Assembly (NCBI RefSeq): GCF_000264455.2
Contig: NC_017956.1
Coordinates: 2,215,501-2,279,500, forward strand
Length of the DNA: 64,000 nucleotides
From: Tistrella mobilis KA081020-065
Lineage (GTDB): Bacteria > Pseudomonadota > Alphaproteobacteria > Tistrellales > Tistrellaceae
Direction: 5' to 3'
In this document: positions 1 through 9,532 of the stretch, one piece after another
Position numbering within the stretch: the stretch's first letter is position 1
Layout: every line of letters starts with the position of its first letter
Translations under genes and position numbers: made by a program
The notes under the pieces: model-generated
The model's input: only the letters and a program-made list of their open reading frames with translations
Database searches by the model: none
Told to the model about the DNA's origin: nothing

Positions 1-1304
<1,304 letters not shown>

Positions 1305-1364
1305 TCATCAAGGGGCGATGCTGGCGTTTCACACGACGTCCGCGTCAAACCAAGAGCATCCTGC

Positions 1365-2003
1365 ATGGCCCCCCAACGCCTGCCTCATCCCACCCCGATG
1401 CGCCGCCTTGGCCCGATGCGCCGCTTTCGCCCGATGCGCGGGCTGGTCGCCGTCGTATCACTTCTCGCAGTCGCGGGCTGTGATGCCGAGAACGTGGTGG
1501 TGGTTGAAAGCGTACGCCATGCAAGCTGGGTGTCCGACACCGACATCCGGATGATGCTCGCCTATGAGCCGCTGATGGTGGTGGTGCGCGGCGACCTGCC
1601 CGGCCTTTCTCGCATTGCGACCGAAGCCGCGGTCATCGACGGGATCGCGAAAGCGGTGTCCCGCAGCCGCAACTCGCTCGAAATCCTGGCGGATGCCGGC
1701 ACCAGGCCGCATATCCTCGTGCGGTTCGATCCGCCCGTCGCCAATACCGACGAAGTCTGTACCGCCGATCTCAGGGGCGGCGATCATGATCCGGGCGGAG
1801 AAAATGATGGCGATGCCGATGACGCGGTGACACCCGTCATCAGCTGGCGGATCAGCCTGTGCAATTCTCGATCCATGGTGGCAACGGTGACGGCGCGCGG
1901 CCCATTCGACCTTCAGGCAACCTCCCCGCTTGAAGACATCGCCGCCCAGAGCCTGGTTCTCCTGCGCGACCCGCGCGAGAACATCCAACGCAGAGGCAGC
2001 TGA
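1365..2003 (+). CDS. Putative lipoprotein, first of three tandem paralogues
   Basis: This 212-residue product begins with a basic region, a hydrophobic segment and a lipobox ending VAGC at residues 36-39, so it is probably a lipidated envelope protein. The body resembles the next two genes: a W..D..MML motif, a MVVV strand, a HILVRFDP strand, a central Cys, an ISLC strand and a C-terminal SLVLLRDP. I do not recognise a named family. The start is uncertain: in-frame ATGs occur at 1365, 1398, 1416 and 1434, three of them inside an 18-base tandem repeat. 1365 has only a weak AAGAG upstream, while 1434 would give a compact signal peptide. The gene lies 60 bases after parE and may be read through from it. 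Confidence 0.7.
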   Translation: MAPQRLPHPTPMRRLGPMRRFRPMRGLVAVVSLLAVAGCDAENVVVVESVRHASWVSDTDIRMMLAYEPLMVVVRGDLPGLSRIATEAAVIDGIAKAVSRSRNSLEILADAGTRPHILVRFDPPVANTDEVCTADLRGGDHDPGGENDGDADDAVTPVISWRISLCNSRSMVATVTARGPFDLQATSPLEDIAAQSLVLLRDPRENIQRRGS

Positions 2004-2050
2004 CCGGGCCGCGGCCGGCTTCCCTGCCGGTCATGGGAGCCTGGATCAAG

Positions 2051-2581
2051 ATGGATCGGATCGGGACCGCACGCCCCGTAAGTGCACGCCGCCTTCCCCT
2101 GGTCGCGGGAACGATCGCCCTCATCGCGGCGCTCGCCGGCTGTGCCGGCGCCGGTACGACGGTCGAAAACGCCCGCCGCGTCGGCTGGGCAACCAGCCAG
2201 GACGTCACCATGTTCCTGTCGGGCAGCCCGCCGGTGGTGGTCGCTGCCGGAACCCCTGATCAGGCCCGGCCGCTGGCCGATGCCGTCGGGCGCGCGGTCG
2301 GTCATCCCCTGCCGGTCGCGACCACGCCGCCGGACGGGCCGCATATCCTGCTGCGGGCCGATACGCAGCCGATCGTCCTCAATGCCTGCGACCCGGTAGC
2401 CGTGGGCCGGCCGGCCGGTACCGAGCGTCTGCAGCTTGCCCTCTGCGCCGATACGGGCGACCCTCTCGGCGCTGCAACGGTCCGTGCCAACGATCCGGCT
2501 GCCCTTGATCAGGCGCTGGGTCAGGCCGTCATCCTTCTGAAGCAGCCCGGCGATTCCGGCACGCGCCGCGGCGGCAACTGA
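2051..2581 (+). CDS. Putative lipoprotein, second of three tandem paralogues
   Basis: The 176-residue product has a basic N-terminus, a hydrophobic core and a lipobox ending LAGC, predicting a lipid-anchored envelope protein. I chose ATG 2051 because GGGAG at 2035-2039 sits 11 bases upstream; the in-frame ATG at 2033 has no ribosome site. Its layout copies the preceding gene: GWATSQDVTMFL, then PPVVVAAG, then HILLRAD, a Cys, LQLALC and a C-terminal AVILLKQPG. Function is unknown. The repeated order of strands and cysteines suggests one small fold, probably stabilised by a disulfide in the periplasm. It lies 47 bases after gene one and 23 bases before gene three. Confidence 0.72.
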   Translation: MDRIGTARPVSARRLPLVAGTIALIAALAGCAGAGTTVENARRVGWATSQDVTMFLSGSPPVVVAAGTPDQARPLADAVGRAVGHPLPVATTPPDGPHILLRADTQPIVLNACDPVAVGRPAGTERLQLALCADTGDPLGAATVRANDPAALDQALGQAVILLKQPGDSGTRRGGN

Positions 2582-2604
2582 CGTCGTTCAAGGGTATCCC
2601 TCCC

Positions 2605-3252
2605 ATGTCCGCCTCACGCCTGCGCGCACTGTCTCTTGTCGCCCTGCTGGCTGCCCCGGCGCTCAGCGCCTGTGCCGGCATGGCTCTGACGCGGATCGAG
2701 CCGCCTTTCGTCGGCAGCTTCTACGACCGCGATGCCGTGGACCGTGCCTTCCGGGCGCAACCCATGCCGGTGGTGGTGCCGCGTCCGTTGGCGGGAATGG
2801 ATGCGGACGCGAGCGGTGCTGTGGTCGTCGATGCACTGACCCGTGGTTATCCGCGCCCCTCCGCCGGGTTCACTCTGGCCGATCCCGCCCCGGACAGCGT
2901 GCCCGCCGGCTATTATCTGGTCGTCCAGACCGGCGGCAACGTCACGCCGCGGCCTGAAGCCTGCACGGCGAAGGCGCTGCAGATGGCCGATCCGGCAATG
3001 GCCCCTGCCCCGGATACGGCCCCCACCGGGCCGCAGCAGCTGGGCCTCGCCATCTGCTATGGCGACACCACGGTCAGCGCCACCCAGGGCAACCTTTCGA
3101 TCCCGACGGCCGATGGGGCGGGCTATGCGCCGCTGTTCCGTGCCCTGCTGCTGGAAGTCACCCCACCGCGCAATCCGAACATGGACAATGACTGCCTCGG
3201 CTTCTGCAACGACGCCCGGGCGCCGATCGGTCCCTGGTGGATGGCCGGCTGA
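2605..3252 (+). CDS. Putative lipoprotein, third of three tandem paralogues
   Basis: The 215-residue product has a signal peptide with lipobox ALSAC (Cys at residue 22). AAGGG sits about 10 bases before the ATG. The body shares the two neighbours' outline in a more diverged form: MPVVVPRP, YYLVVQTGG, a Cys, LGLAICYGD and ALLLEVTPP. It adds a C-terminal extension with two cysteines (DNDCLGFCND) and ends in a Trp-rich PWWMAG. No family is recognised. A hairpin just after the stop (3276-3302) probably ends the three-gene unit. Confidence 0.72.
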   Translation: MSASRLRALSLVALLAAPALSACAGMALTRIEPPFVGSFYDRDAVDRAFRAQPMPVVVPRPLAGMDADASGAVVVDALTRGYPRPSAGFTLADPAPDSVPAGYYLVVQTGGNVTPRPEACTAKALQMADPAMAPAPDTAPTGPQQLGLAICYGDTTVSATQGNLSIPTADGAGYAPLFRALLLEVTPPRNPNMDNDCLGFCNDARAPIGPWWMAG

Positions 3253-3275
3253 ACGGCCTGAAAGACGGCACAAAA

Positions 3276-3302
3276 CAAGGGGGAAAGGCGATCTCCCCCT
3301 TG
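3276..3302. terminator. Bidirectional hairpin between convergent genes
   Basis: A perfect 9-bp stem (CAAGGGGGA / TCCCCCTTG) has a 9-base loop. On the minus strand it is followed by TTTTG, a short U-run, so it fits best as the terminator of the small minus-strand gene at 3329-3481. It can also stop the plus-strand lipoprotein transcript. Confidence 0.6.
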
Positions 3303-3328
3303 TCGCTTTCAACACTTGCGCCGGATGG

Positions 3329-3481
3329 TTACAGCAACCGGTTGCGGTTTGCCGTCTCCTGAAAGTTCCGGGCGGCGACCGACGGATGCTCACGGCTGGC
3401 TTTCATGCGGTGGGCCAATGAGCGCAGGGCGTCGGTGATGACGTCACATTCACGCGACAGCCTGGAGACATGATGCGCCAT
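3329..3481 (-). CDS. Small protein of 50 residues, unknown function
   Basis: This is an intact minus-strand frame of 50 codons ending in TAA, too short for most gene finders. Three things support it. A good ribosome site, GAGG, lies nine bases before the ATG. Most codons end in G or C as in neighbouring genes. The downstream hairpin at 3276-3302 has a U-run in this orientation. The product is soluble, basic and probably helical: it starts MAHHVSRLSRECDVITDALR and ends NRNRLL. It resembles nothing I can name. Its upstream side is the AT-rich region 3545-3720, which would supply a promoter. Confidence 0.45.
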   Translation of the reverse strand: MAHHVSRLSRECDVITDALRSLAHRMKASREHPSVAARNFQETANRNRLL

Positions 3482-3544
3482 GGCGAAGATCCTCAATGGG
3501 TATCGACGCCCGACATACGGGTCAGCCGATGGTCCGGGTCACTG

Positions 3545-3720
3545 CCTGCCAGATGACCTGATGTTGCATTTCAAGTCGCCATCAAATTTTCAATCATGTT
3601 GTCCGATCATAATAGGAATAATCTTGAGAAAATCAGATACACCTCTGATTTAGATTAACAAAAATTTACCCTAGAAATCGTGTACCGGCTTTACGCTTCG
3701 ATAACCTCTGACGGGATAAA
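3545..3720. promoter_or_regulatory. AT-rich control region between the small gene and the chemoreceptor gene
   Basis: This stretch is rich in A and T runs, in sharp contrast to the GC-rich flanks. It lies between two divergent starts (3481 minus and 3772 plus), so it probably holds the promoters of both. I could not identify an unambiguous -35/-10 pair. Confidence 0.4.
3630..3651. repeat. Perfect 8-bp inverted repeat in the AT-rich region
   Basis: AAATCAGA and TCTGATTT are exact inverse copies separated by six bases. The position between two divergent genes suits an operator. There is no GC clamp, so it is a poor terminator. Confidence 0.4.
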
Positions 3721-3771
3721 TTGGGACATCGGCTATAACAAGTGCCATGCACGAGACGTCGGGGAAGTAGA

Positions 3772-5130
3772 ATGGACATGACGGCCGCTCTGTCGCAGAC
3801 GGATGAAACGTCGGATCGGCTCGCGTTTCTGCGTCTGGATGACGCGGCGCGTGCCGATCTCAGGTCCCTGAAGCCCTTCCTGGAGAAGCATCTTCCGGAA
3901 GTACTTGCCGCCTTCTATGAGCATCTCCGAAACTATCCGGAACTGGGCCGGATGTTTGGCGGCTCGACTGGCCAGGACCGCGCCCGCACGGCGCAGCTCA
4001 ACCACTGGCTGGTGATCGCCGACGGCCGGTTCGACAAAACCTATGTCGACAGCGTCCGTCGGATCGGCCAGACCCACGCTCGTCTGGGCCTCGAGCCCCG
4101 CTGGTATATCGGCGGCTATGCCTTCATCCTCTCGGGCATCATGGAGCGCCTGACCCGCGAGATGGAAAGCGGCCTGTTCGGACGCCGCTCGGAAAAGCTC
4201 TCGCGCTACGGTACCGTTCTGATCCGCGCCGCCATGCTCGACATGGATTTTGCGATCTCGGTCTATCTGGAGCGCGGGCGCGCCGAAAAGGCCGAGGCCC
4301 TGCGCCATCTGGTCGATGCCTTCCGCTCCACCGTGGGCACGATCGTTGAAAGCGTCGGCGACGCCGCCGGTGCGATGCGTGACAGCGCCAGCCGGATGGC
4401 AAGCAATGCCGAGGCCACCAGCACCAGCGCCGAAACGGTCGACATGGCGGCCGCCGATGCCAGCCGTGCGGTCGGCTCCGCCGCCGCGGCCACCGAGGAA
4501 ATGAGCCGGGCCGCCAGCGAGATTGCCCATCAGCTGGAGCGGATGAAGCAGCTGTCGTCGGATGCCGTCGGCCATGTCGATGCCGGGCGGACCGCGATCA
4601 ACGAACTGGTCGGCGCGGCCGAAAGCATCGGCAAGATCGTCACCCTGATCCGCACGATCGCCGAGCAGACCAATCTCCTGGCCCTCAACGCGACCATCGA
4701 GGCCGCCCGTGCCGGAGAGGCCGGCCGCGGCTTTGCCGTGGTGGCGAACGAGGTCAAGACCCTGGCCGGCCAGACGCAGAAGGCGACGGAAGAGATCGGC
4801 GGCCAGATCGATCAGGTCCGGTCGATCATCTCCCGCGTGGCCAGCACGTCGGATGCCGTCGCCTCGGCGATCGCAGCACTCGACGGCACAACCACCACCA
4901 TCGCTGCCGCCACCGAGGAACAGACCGCCGCCACCCGCGAAGTGGCAAGCTCGACCGCCGATGCCGCGACCGCCACCCACAAGGTGTCGGACATCATCAC
5001 CGGTGTCGGCAATGCCGCACGCGAGACGGGCGTCGCCGCCCGCCGGGTGGTGGATGCGGCCTCGGAACTCGACCAGGAATCGCACCACCTGCGTACCGAA
5101 GTCGACCGCTTCATCTCCAGCGTCGGCTGA
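3772..5130 (+). CDS. Globin-coupled methyl-accepting chemotaxis transducer (HemAT-type)
   Basis: The protein is a soluble aerotaxis-type transducer: a heme sensor globin joined to a chemoreceptor signalling domain. With ATG 3772 it has 452 residues; GGGGAAG at 3761-3767 precedes it, and ATG 3778 is an equally good start. Residues 15-165 match globin-coupled sensors, with the heme-ligand His likely H102 in [19 protein letters not shown]. The C-terminal half has the conserved signalling hairpin ([20 protein letters not shown], then [15 protein letters not shown]). No membrane segment is visible, so it acts in the cytoplasm. In known homologues O2 binding alters CheA activity. It stands alone, without che genes nearby. 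Confidence 0.9.
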   Translation: MDMTAALSQTDETSDRLAFLRLDDAARADLRSLKPFLEKHLPEVLAAFYEHLRNYPELGRMFGGSTGQDRARTAQLNHWLVIADGRFDKTYVDSVRRIGQTHARLGLEPRWYIGGYAFILSGIMERLTREMESGLFGRRSEKLSRYGTVLIRAAMLDMDFAISVYLERGRAEKAEALRHLVDAFRSTVGTIVESVGDAAGAMRDSASRMASNAEATSTSAETVDMAAADASRAVGSAAAATEEMSRAASEIAHQLERMKQLSSDAVGHVDAGRTAINELVGAAESIGKIVTLIRTIAEQTNLLALNATIEAARAGEAGRGFAVVANEVKTLAGQTQKATEEIGGQIDQVRSIISRVASTSDAVASAIAALDGTTTTIAAATEEQTAATREVASSTADAATATHKVSDIITGVGNAARETGVAARRVVDAASELDQESHHLRTEVDRFISSVG

Positions 5131-5230
5131 CGACGAAACACAGACTGTCACGAGAGTTTCATCCCCTCTCCCCCCGCCGCCGTCCTATCGTCCGCGTCCC
5201 CTCCCCCGATCCTGCACGCGGAACGGTATC

Positions 5231-6425
5231 ATGACGGCGGCCCCCTTTTTCTCCCCCACCTCTCCGCTCACCCTGTGCGGCCGGCGCATGCTGTTGGCCG
5301 ATGGCGAAATCGCGCCGGGCAGGCTGACCCTCGCCGAGGGGCGCATCGTCGACACCTCGCGGCAGATCGGCGGTGATGCGATCGATCTCGGCGATCTGCT
5401 GGTGGCGCCCGGTCTGATCGACCTGCACGGGGACGCCTTCGAGCGTCAGGTCATCGCCCCGCCCCGGCGTGCATTTTCCGGTCGATCTGGGCCTCGTCGA
5501 TACCGACCGCCAGATGGCGGCGCTGGGCATCACCACGGCCGCGCACGGCATCACGGCGTCATGGGAGCCGGGGTTGCGCAGCCTGGACGCGGCGGAAGCC
5601 CTGATCCTGGCGATCCACGCCCTGAAGCCCCGGCTGATGGTCGATACCCGCATTCATCTGCGCCACGAAGTCGCCAATGCCGCAGGTGCCGCACGGGTCG
5701 AGGCCTGGCTTGCGGGCGGGCTGATCGATCTTCTGGCGCTCAACGATCATCTGCCCGATTTCGTCGCCATGCGCACCCGGCCTGCGAAGCTCGCGGTCGT
5801 CGCCGGTCGGTCCGGCCTGTCGACCGACGAGCTTCTGGCCAGGATCGATGCGCTGGCGGCCGATCGGACGGAACAATGGGCCGCAGCACGCCGGCTTGCA
5901 GCCCTCGCCCGTGATGCCGGCATCCCCCTGCTGTCCCATGACGACGAGACGCCCGAGGCACGCAGCGCTGCCCGCTCGCTCGGTGCCCGCATCGCCGAAT
6001 TCCCGGTCGACATGGCGACGGCCAGAGCGGCCGTCTCGGCCGGTGACGAGGTGATGGTCGGTGCCCCTAACCTGCTGCGCGGCACCAGCCACGCCGGACG
6101 GCTGGATGCGCGCGACGCCGTCGCCGCCGGTGCCGCCACCCTGGTCGCCAGCGATTACAGCCATGCGGCACTGCTCTCGGCCCCCTTCGTGACCGCCGCC
6201 ACGACCGGGCTCGGTCTTGCGCGGGCCTGGTCGCTGGTCGCGGCAGGGCCGGCGCGTGCCGCAGGGCTCAGCGACCGCGGCCGCCTCGCGCCGGATCTGC
6301 GCGCCGATCTGGTCGTGGTCGACGATACCGATCCGCTGGTGCCGCGGGTGGCGCTCACCATCGTCAATGGCCGGGTGATGTATGCCGATGCGACAGGCGT
6401 GCGCCTGCTCACTCGTCAGATCTGA
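5231..6425 (+). pseudogene. PhnM-like amidohydrolase, interrupted by a frameshift
   Basis: Two frames together make one amidohydrolase of the PhnM type (alpha-D-ribose 1-methylphosphonate 5-triphosphate diphosphatase family). The first frame, from ATG 5231, carries VAPGLIDLHGDAFERQ with the HxD metal ligands. The second, from about 5469, carries HFPVDLGLVDTDRQ, SHDDETPE, GAPNLLRGTSH and SDYSHAALL. They join at the C-rich run 5457-5465, where one extra base, or loss of a CG pair, breaks the frame. As written, the first frame ends at 5914 with 227 residues. No other phn genes are near, so the substrate is uncertain. The stop abuts the stop of the convergent hydrolase exactly. A sequencing error in the C-run is possible. 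Confidence 0.75.
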
Positions 6426-7139
6426 TCAGGCCGTCAGGCGGTCAAGCCAGCCGGCCATCGCAGCCACCGCTTCGGCCGGACGTTCCATCGGCGGCAGATG
6501 TCCGCAATCTTCGATGACACGAAGCTCGGCCCCAGGGATTGCGGCCGCCATCTCCTCGGCCAGCGGCAGCGGGGTCAGCGCGTCTTCGCGCCCGCAGACC
6601 ACCAGCGTTGGACAGGCAATCCGGGCGAGATCCGCCCGCCCGTCCGGTCGGGCCATGATCGCCTCCTGCTGGCGCAGAAAGGCGGGATGGCCGACCCTCT
6701 CCGCCATGGCCATGATCCGCCCGGTCAACGCGTCGTCGGTCAACCGGTCTTCGTGGATCAGCACCGGCAGCAGGCGCGGCGTCACACCCTTGAAACGGCC
6801 GCGGCTCGCCACGTCGATCAGCGCCCGACGCCGCGCCTTCTGCTCTTCGGTATCGGCCCGGGCGGAGGTATCGAGCAGGGCCAGGCCGATCACCCGGTCG
6901 GGCGCCTGGCGCATGATCTCCTGCGCCACATAGCCGCCCATCGACAGCCCGGCGAGGGCGAAGCGCGGGGCCATCACCTCGTCGAGCACCCGGGCGGCCA
7001 TGGCACCCACGCTGTCATCCCGGGTGAGGTCGGCCACCGTCATGTCGGCGCGCTCCGAAAGCCCATCGAGAACCGATGCCCAGAGGTCATGGTCACAGAG
7101 CAGGCCCGGCAGCAGGACCAGGGGCAGGCGGTCGGACAT
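6426..7139 (-). CDS. Alpha/beta-fold hydrolase
   Basis: The 237-residue product has a full alpha/beta-hydrolase triad: the nucleophile Ser in GLSMGG, an Asp in GREDALT and a His in DCGHLPPME. A LPGLLCDHDLW oxyanion-loop segment lies near the N-terminus. I start it at ATG 7139, nine bases after AAAGG, and not at the TTG at 7148. It is cytoplasmic (no signal peptide). The substrate is unknown; relatives include small carboxylesterases and enol-lactone hydrolases. It precedes, on the opposite strand, the PhnM-like gene, and it follows the isochorismatase-family gene by 31 bases in the same direction, so the two probably share a transcript. Confidence 0.82.
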   Translation of the reverse strand: MSDRLPLVLLPGLLCDHDLWASVLDGLSERADMTVADLTRDDSVGAMAARVLDEVMAPRFALAGLSMGGYVAQEIMRQAPDRVIGLALLDTSARADTEEQKARRRALIDVASRGRFKGVTPRLLPVLIHEDRLTDDALTGRIMAMAERVGHPAFLRQQEAIMARPDGRADLARIACPTLVVCGREDALTPLPLAEEMAAAIPGAELRVIEDCGHLPPMERPAEAVAAMAGWLDRLTA

Positions 7140-7170
7140 CCGTAACAACCTTTCGGAATGTGTAACACGC

Positions 7171-7764
7171 TCAGCGGATCAGCGGCAGCACCGCCTTGAA
7201 GCGGTCATCGCCGGCGCGGCCCAGCCATTCGAACAACACCATCTCGGTCGAGACGATCTCGACGCCATGCCGGGCCATTCGGTCGAGGGCGAGCGCCTTG
7301 TTGGCGGGCGCGCGGCTTGCCACCGCATCGGCGACCACCGCAAGCCGGAAGCCGGCGCGGGCGGCGTCAAGCACGGTCTGCAGCACACAGACATGGGCTT
7401 CGGTGCCACAGACCACCAGGCGCCGACGCCCAGACGCGATCACCCGGTCGCGGAACGCATTCTCGTTCCAGGACGAGAAGGTGATCTTGGACACGATCTC
7501 CGACGGGTGGAGCCGGTTGCGGATCATGTCGACCGTCGGGCCCAGCCCCTGGGGATACTGTTCGGTCGCCAGCACCGGAATGCCCAACGCCCGGGCGCCG
7601 TCGATCAGGCGGCCGGCATCGGCAACCGCGGCCTCGCCGCCAGAAATCGCCGGCATCAGCCGGGCCTGAAGGTCGATCACCACCAGCAGGTCGGCATCTG
7701 CATCCATCAGCGCACCGGCCGGACGGGTGCGGTTTTCGGGGCGGCGGGGGGAGAAATCAGTCAA
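7171..7764 (-). CDS. Isochorismatase-family cysteine hydrolase
   Basis: The 197-residue protein shows the family triad: Asp in VVIDLQ, Lys in VSKITFSSW and the nucleophile Cys in CGTEAHVCVLQT. Members hydrolyse nicotinamide, N-carbamoyl compounds or isochorismate; the bacterial subgroup that resembles this one (YcaC-like) lacks a firm substrate. The start codon is TTG: a perfect AGGAGG lies seven bases upstream, which outweighs the next ATG about 20 codons in. It probably leads a two-gene unit with the alpha/beta hydrolase downstream. Confidence 0.83.
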   Translation of the reverse strand: MTDFSPRRPENRTRPAGALMDADADLLVVIDLQARLMPAISGGEAAVADAGRLIDGARALGIPVLATEQYPQGLGPTVDMIRNRLHPSEIVSKITFSSWNENAFRDRVIASGRRRLVVCGTEAHVCVLQTVLDAARAGFRLAVVADAVASRAPANKALALDRMARHGVEIVSTEMVLFEWLGRAGDDRFKAVLPLIR

Positions 7765-7771
7765 GTCCTTG

Positions 7772-7777
7772 CCTCCT
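7772..7777 (-). promoter_or_regulatory. Ribosome binding site fixing a TTG start
   Basis: On the minus strand this is an exact AGGAGG, seven bases before TTG 7764. It decides the start of the isochorismatase-family gene in favour of a rare codon. Confidence 0.75.
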
Positions 7778-7879
7778 GGGGGTTACGGCCGGTCGCCGTG
7801 ATTGACTTGCACGCCGCGGCGGTTATATATGGCCCACACATCCGGATATCGACAAGCAGATCGGGCGTACCGTCTCGCA

Positions 7880-9445
7880 ATGACATTCGAAGATCTGGGC
7901 CTGAGTGCCGAAGTCCTGCGGGCGGTCACTGACGCCGGCTACAATCAGCCGACCCCCATCCAGGAGAAGGCCATCCCCTGGGTGCTCCAGGGGCGGGACG
8001 TGCTCGGCTGCGCGCAGACCGGCACCGGCAAGACGGCATCCTTCACCCTGCCGATGATCGACATCCTGGCTCAGGGCCGGGTGCGTGCGCGCATGCCGCG
8101 TTCGCTGATCATGACGCCGACCCGCGAGCTGGCGCAGCAGATCGCCGAGAATTTCAACACCTACGGCAAGTACACGCCGCTGTCGATGGCCCTGCTCATC
8201 GGCGGCGTGTCGTTCTCCGACCAGGAGAAGGCGCTCGACAAGGGCGTCGACGTGCTGATCGCGACGCCCGGACGCCTGCTCGATCATTTCGAGCGCGGCC
8301 GCGTGCTGCTGACCGACGTCCGCATTCTGGTGGTCGACGAAGCCGACCGTATGCTCGACATGGGTTTCATCCCGGATCTTGAGCGGATCGCCAGCCTTCT
8401 GCCGCAGATCCGCCAGACCCTGCTGTTCTCGGCGACCATGCCGCCCGAGATTCGGCGTCTGGCCGACAAGTTCTTGATGAACCCCAAAGAAGTGTCGGTG
8501 GCGCCGCAGTCCACCGCCGCCTCCACCGTCCGTCAGCTGGTCGTCCAGGTGCCGAACGAGCGCGCCAAGCGCCGCCCGCTCGAGACCCTGATGCGCAACG
8601 AGCCGGTCGGCAACGGCATCATTTTCTGCAATCGCAAGCGCACGGTCGCGACTCTCTACGAGGCGCTGAAGCGGGCCGGCCACGATGTCGGCGCGCTCCA
8701 TGGCGACATGACCCAGGATGCGCGCAACGAGACGCTGGCCGCCTTCCGCGACAACCGGATCAAGTTCCTGATCGCGACCGACGTTGCCGGCCGCGGGCTC
8801 GACATCGAACATGTCAGCCACGTGTTCAATTACGATGTGCCGCTGGCCGCGGAAGACTATATCCACCGCATCGGCCGGACCGGCCGTGCCGGTCGCAGCG
8901 GCACCGCGATCATGCTGGTCACGCCCGAGGACAAGAAGCTCTACGACCGCGTGGTCGCCCTGCTGGGAGGCAAGCCGTTGGAAGAGCTGAGCGATCTGTC
9001 GGTCAAGGCGCCGGCCGAAGCCCCGGCTGACGCCGAAACCGAAGCCGCAGCCGGCGGCCGCACCCCCCGTGGTGCCCGCACCCGTCCGCGGCGGCGCCGC
9101 GAGGCCGAAGGCGCAGACCTGCCGGCCGAAGACGTCCAGGCCGAAGAGGCTGCACCTGCGGTCGACGACGCCCCTGCCCCGGCTGCAAAGCCCGAGCGGC
9201 GCAAGCGTCGCGCGCCCCGCTCCGTCGAGAGCCGGCCTGTCGAGGTCGTGGAGGCTGAGGCTGCCGTTGATGAGGTCGAGGCCGTCGAGGAAGTCCCTGC
9301 ACCGGCTCCTGAGCCCCGCCGTGCAGCCGAGCGCAAGCCCGAGCGGGCCCGTTCGTCCGAGCGCCGCCAGCGTGAAGACGACACGCCGCTGGGCTTCGGC
9401 AAGGACATTCCGGCCTTCATGCTGAAATCTGCCCGCACGGGCTGA
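7880..9445 (+). CDS. rhlE: DEAD-box ATP-dependent RNA helicase, RhlE type
   Basis: This 521-residue RNA helicase remodels RNA in ribosome assembly and decay. All core motifs are present: the Q motif (PTPIQ), AQTGTGKT at 45-52, PTRELAQQ, TPGRL, DEAD at 153-156, SAT, ATDVAGRGLDIEHV and HRIGRTGRAG. I start at ATG 7880, where MTFEDLGLS matches the usual RhlE beginning; ATG 7829 upstream is possible. After the core (about residue 375) a long low-complexity tail alternates acidic Ala/Glu/Val stretches with Arg-rich patches (for example TRPRRRRE and PERRKRRAPR). It ends DIPAFMLKSART, a motif common at the end of alphaproteobacterial RhlE proteins. A strong terminator follows. Confidence 0.92.
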   Translation: MTFEDLGLSAEVLRAVTDAGYNQPTPIQEKAIPWVLQGRDVLGCAQTGTGKTASFTLPMIDILAQGRVRARMPRSLIMTPTRELAQQIAENFNTYGKYTPLSMALLIGGVSFSDQEKALDKGVDVLIATPGRLLDHFERGRVLLTDVRILVVDEADRMLDMGFIPDLERIASLLPQIRQTLLFSATMPPEIRRLADKFLMNPKEVSVAPQSTAASTVRQLVVQVPNERAKRRPLETLMRNEPVGNGIIFCNRKRTVATLYEALKRAGHDVGALHGDMTQDARNETLAAFRDNRIKFLIATDVAGRGLDIEHVSHVFNYDVPLAAEDYIHRIGRTGRAGRSGTAIMLVTPEDKKLYDRVVALLGGKPLEELSDLSVKAPAEAPADAETEAAAGGRTPRGARTRPRRRREAEGADLPAEDVQAEEAAPAVDDAPAPAAKPERRKRRAPRSVESRPVEVVEAEAAVDEVEAVEEVPAPAPEPRRAAERKPERARSSERRQREDDTPLGFGKDIPAFMLKSARTG

Positions 9446-9470
9446 CCGGCTGCACCACCGGACGACATCG

Positions 9471-9501
9471 CCCCCGGAGAGAGTCTCCGGGGGTTTTTTT
9501 T
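9471..9501 (+). terminator. Intrinsic terminator of rhlE
   Basis: A 10-bp perfect stem (CCCCCGGAGA / TCTCCGGGGG) with a three-base loop is followed at once by eight Ts. This is a textbook rho-independent terminator 26 bases after the rhlE stop. Confidence 0.92.
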
Positions 9502-9532
9502 GTGGCACGGCATTCCGGCGCACGGCTCGACG

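Noticed and set aside
3690-3720. Possible sigma-28 promoter (TTCGATAA near 3703) for the chemoreceptor
   Set aside because: The -10-like part is a partial match and no TAAA-type -35 element lies at the right spacing.
3733-5151. 472-codon open frame on the minus strand across the chemoreceptor gene
   Set aside because: It is antisense to a gene with full globin and MCP motifs; its Gly/Arg/His-rich product has no domain and reflects GC-rich codon shadowing.
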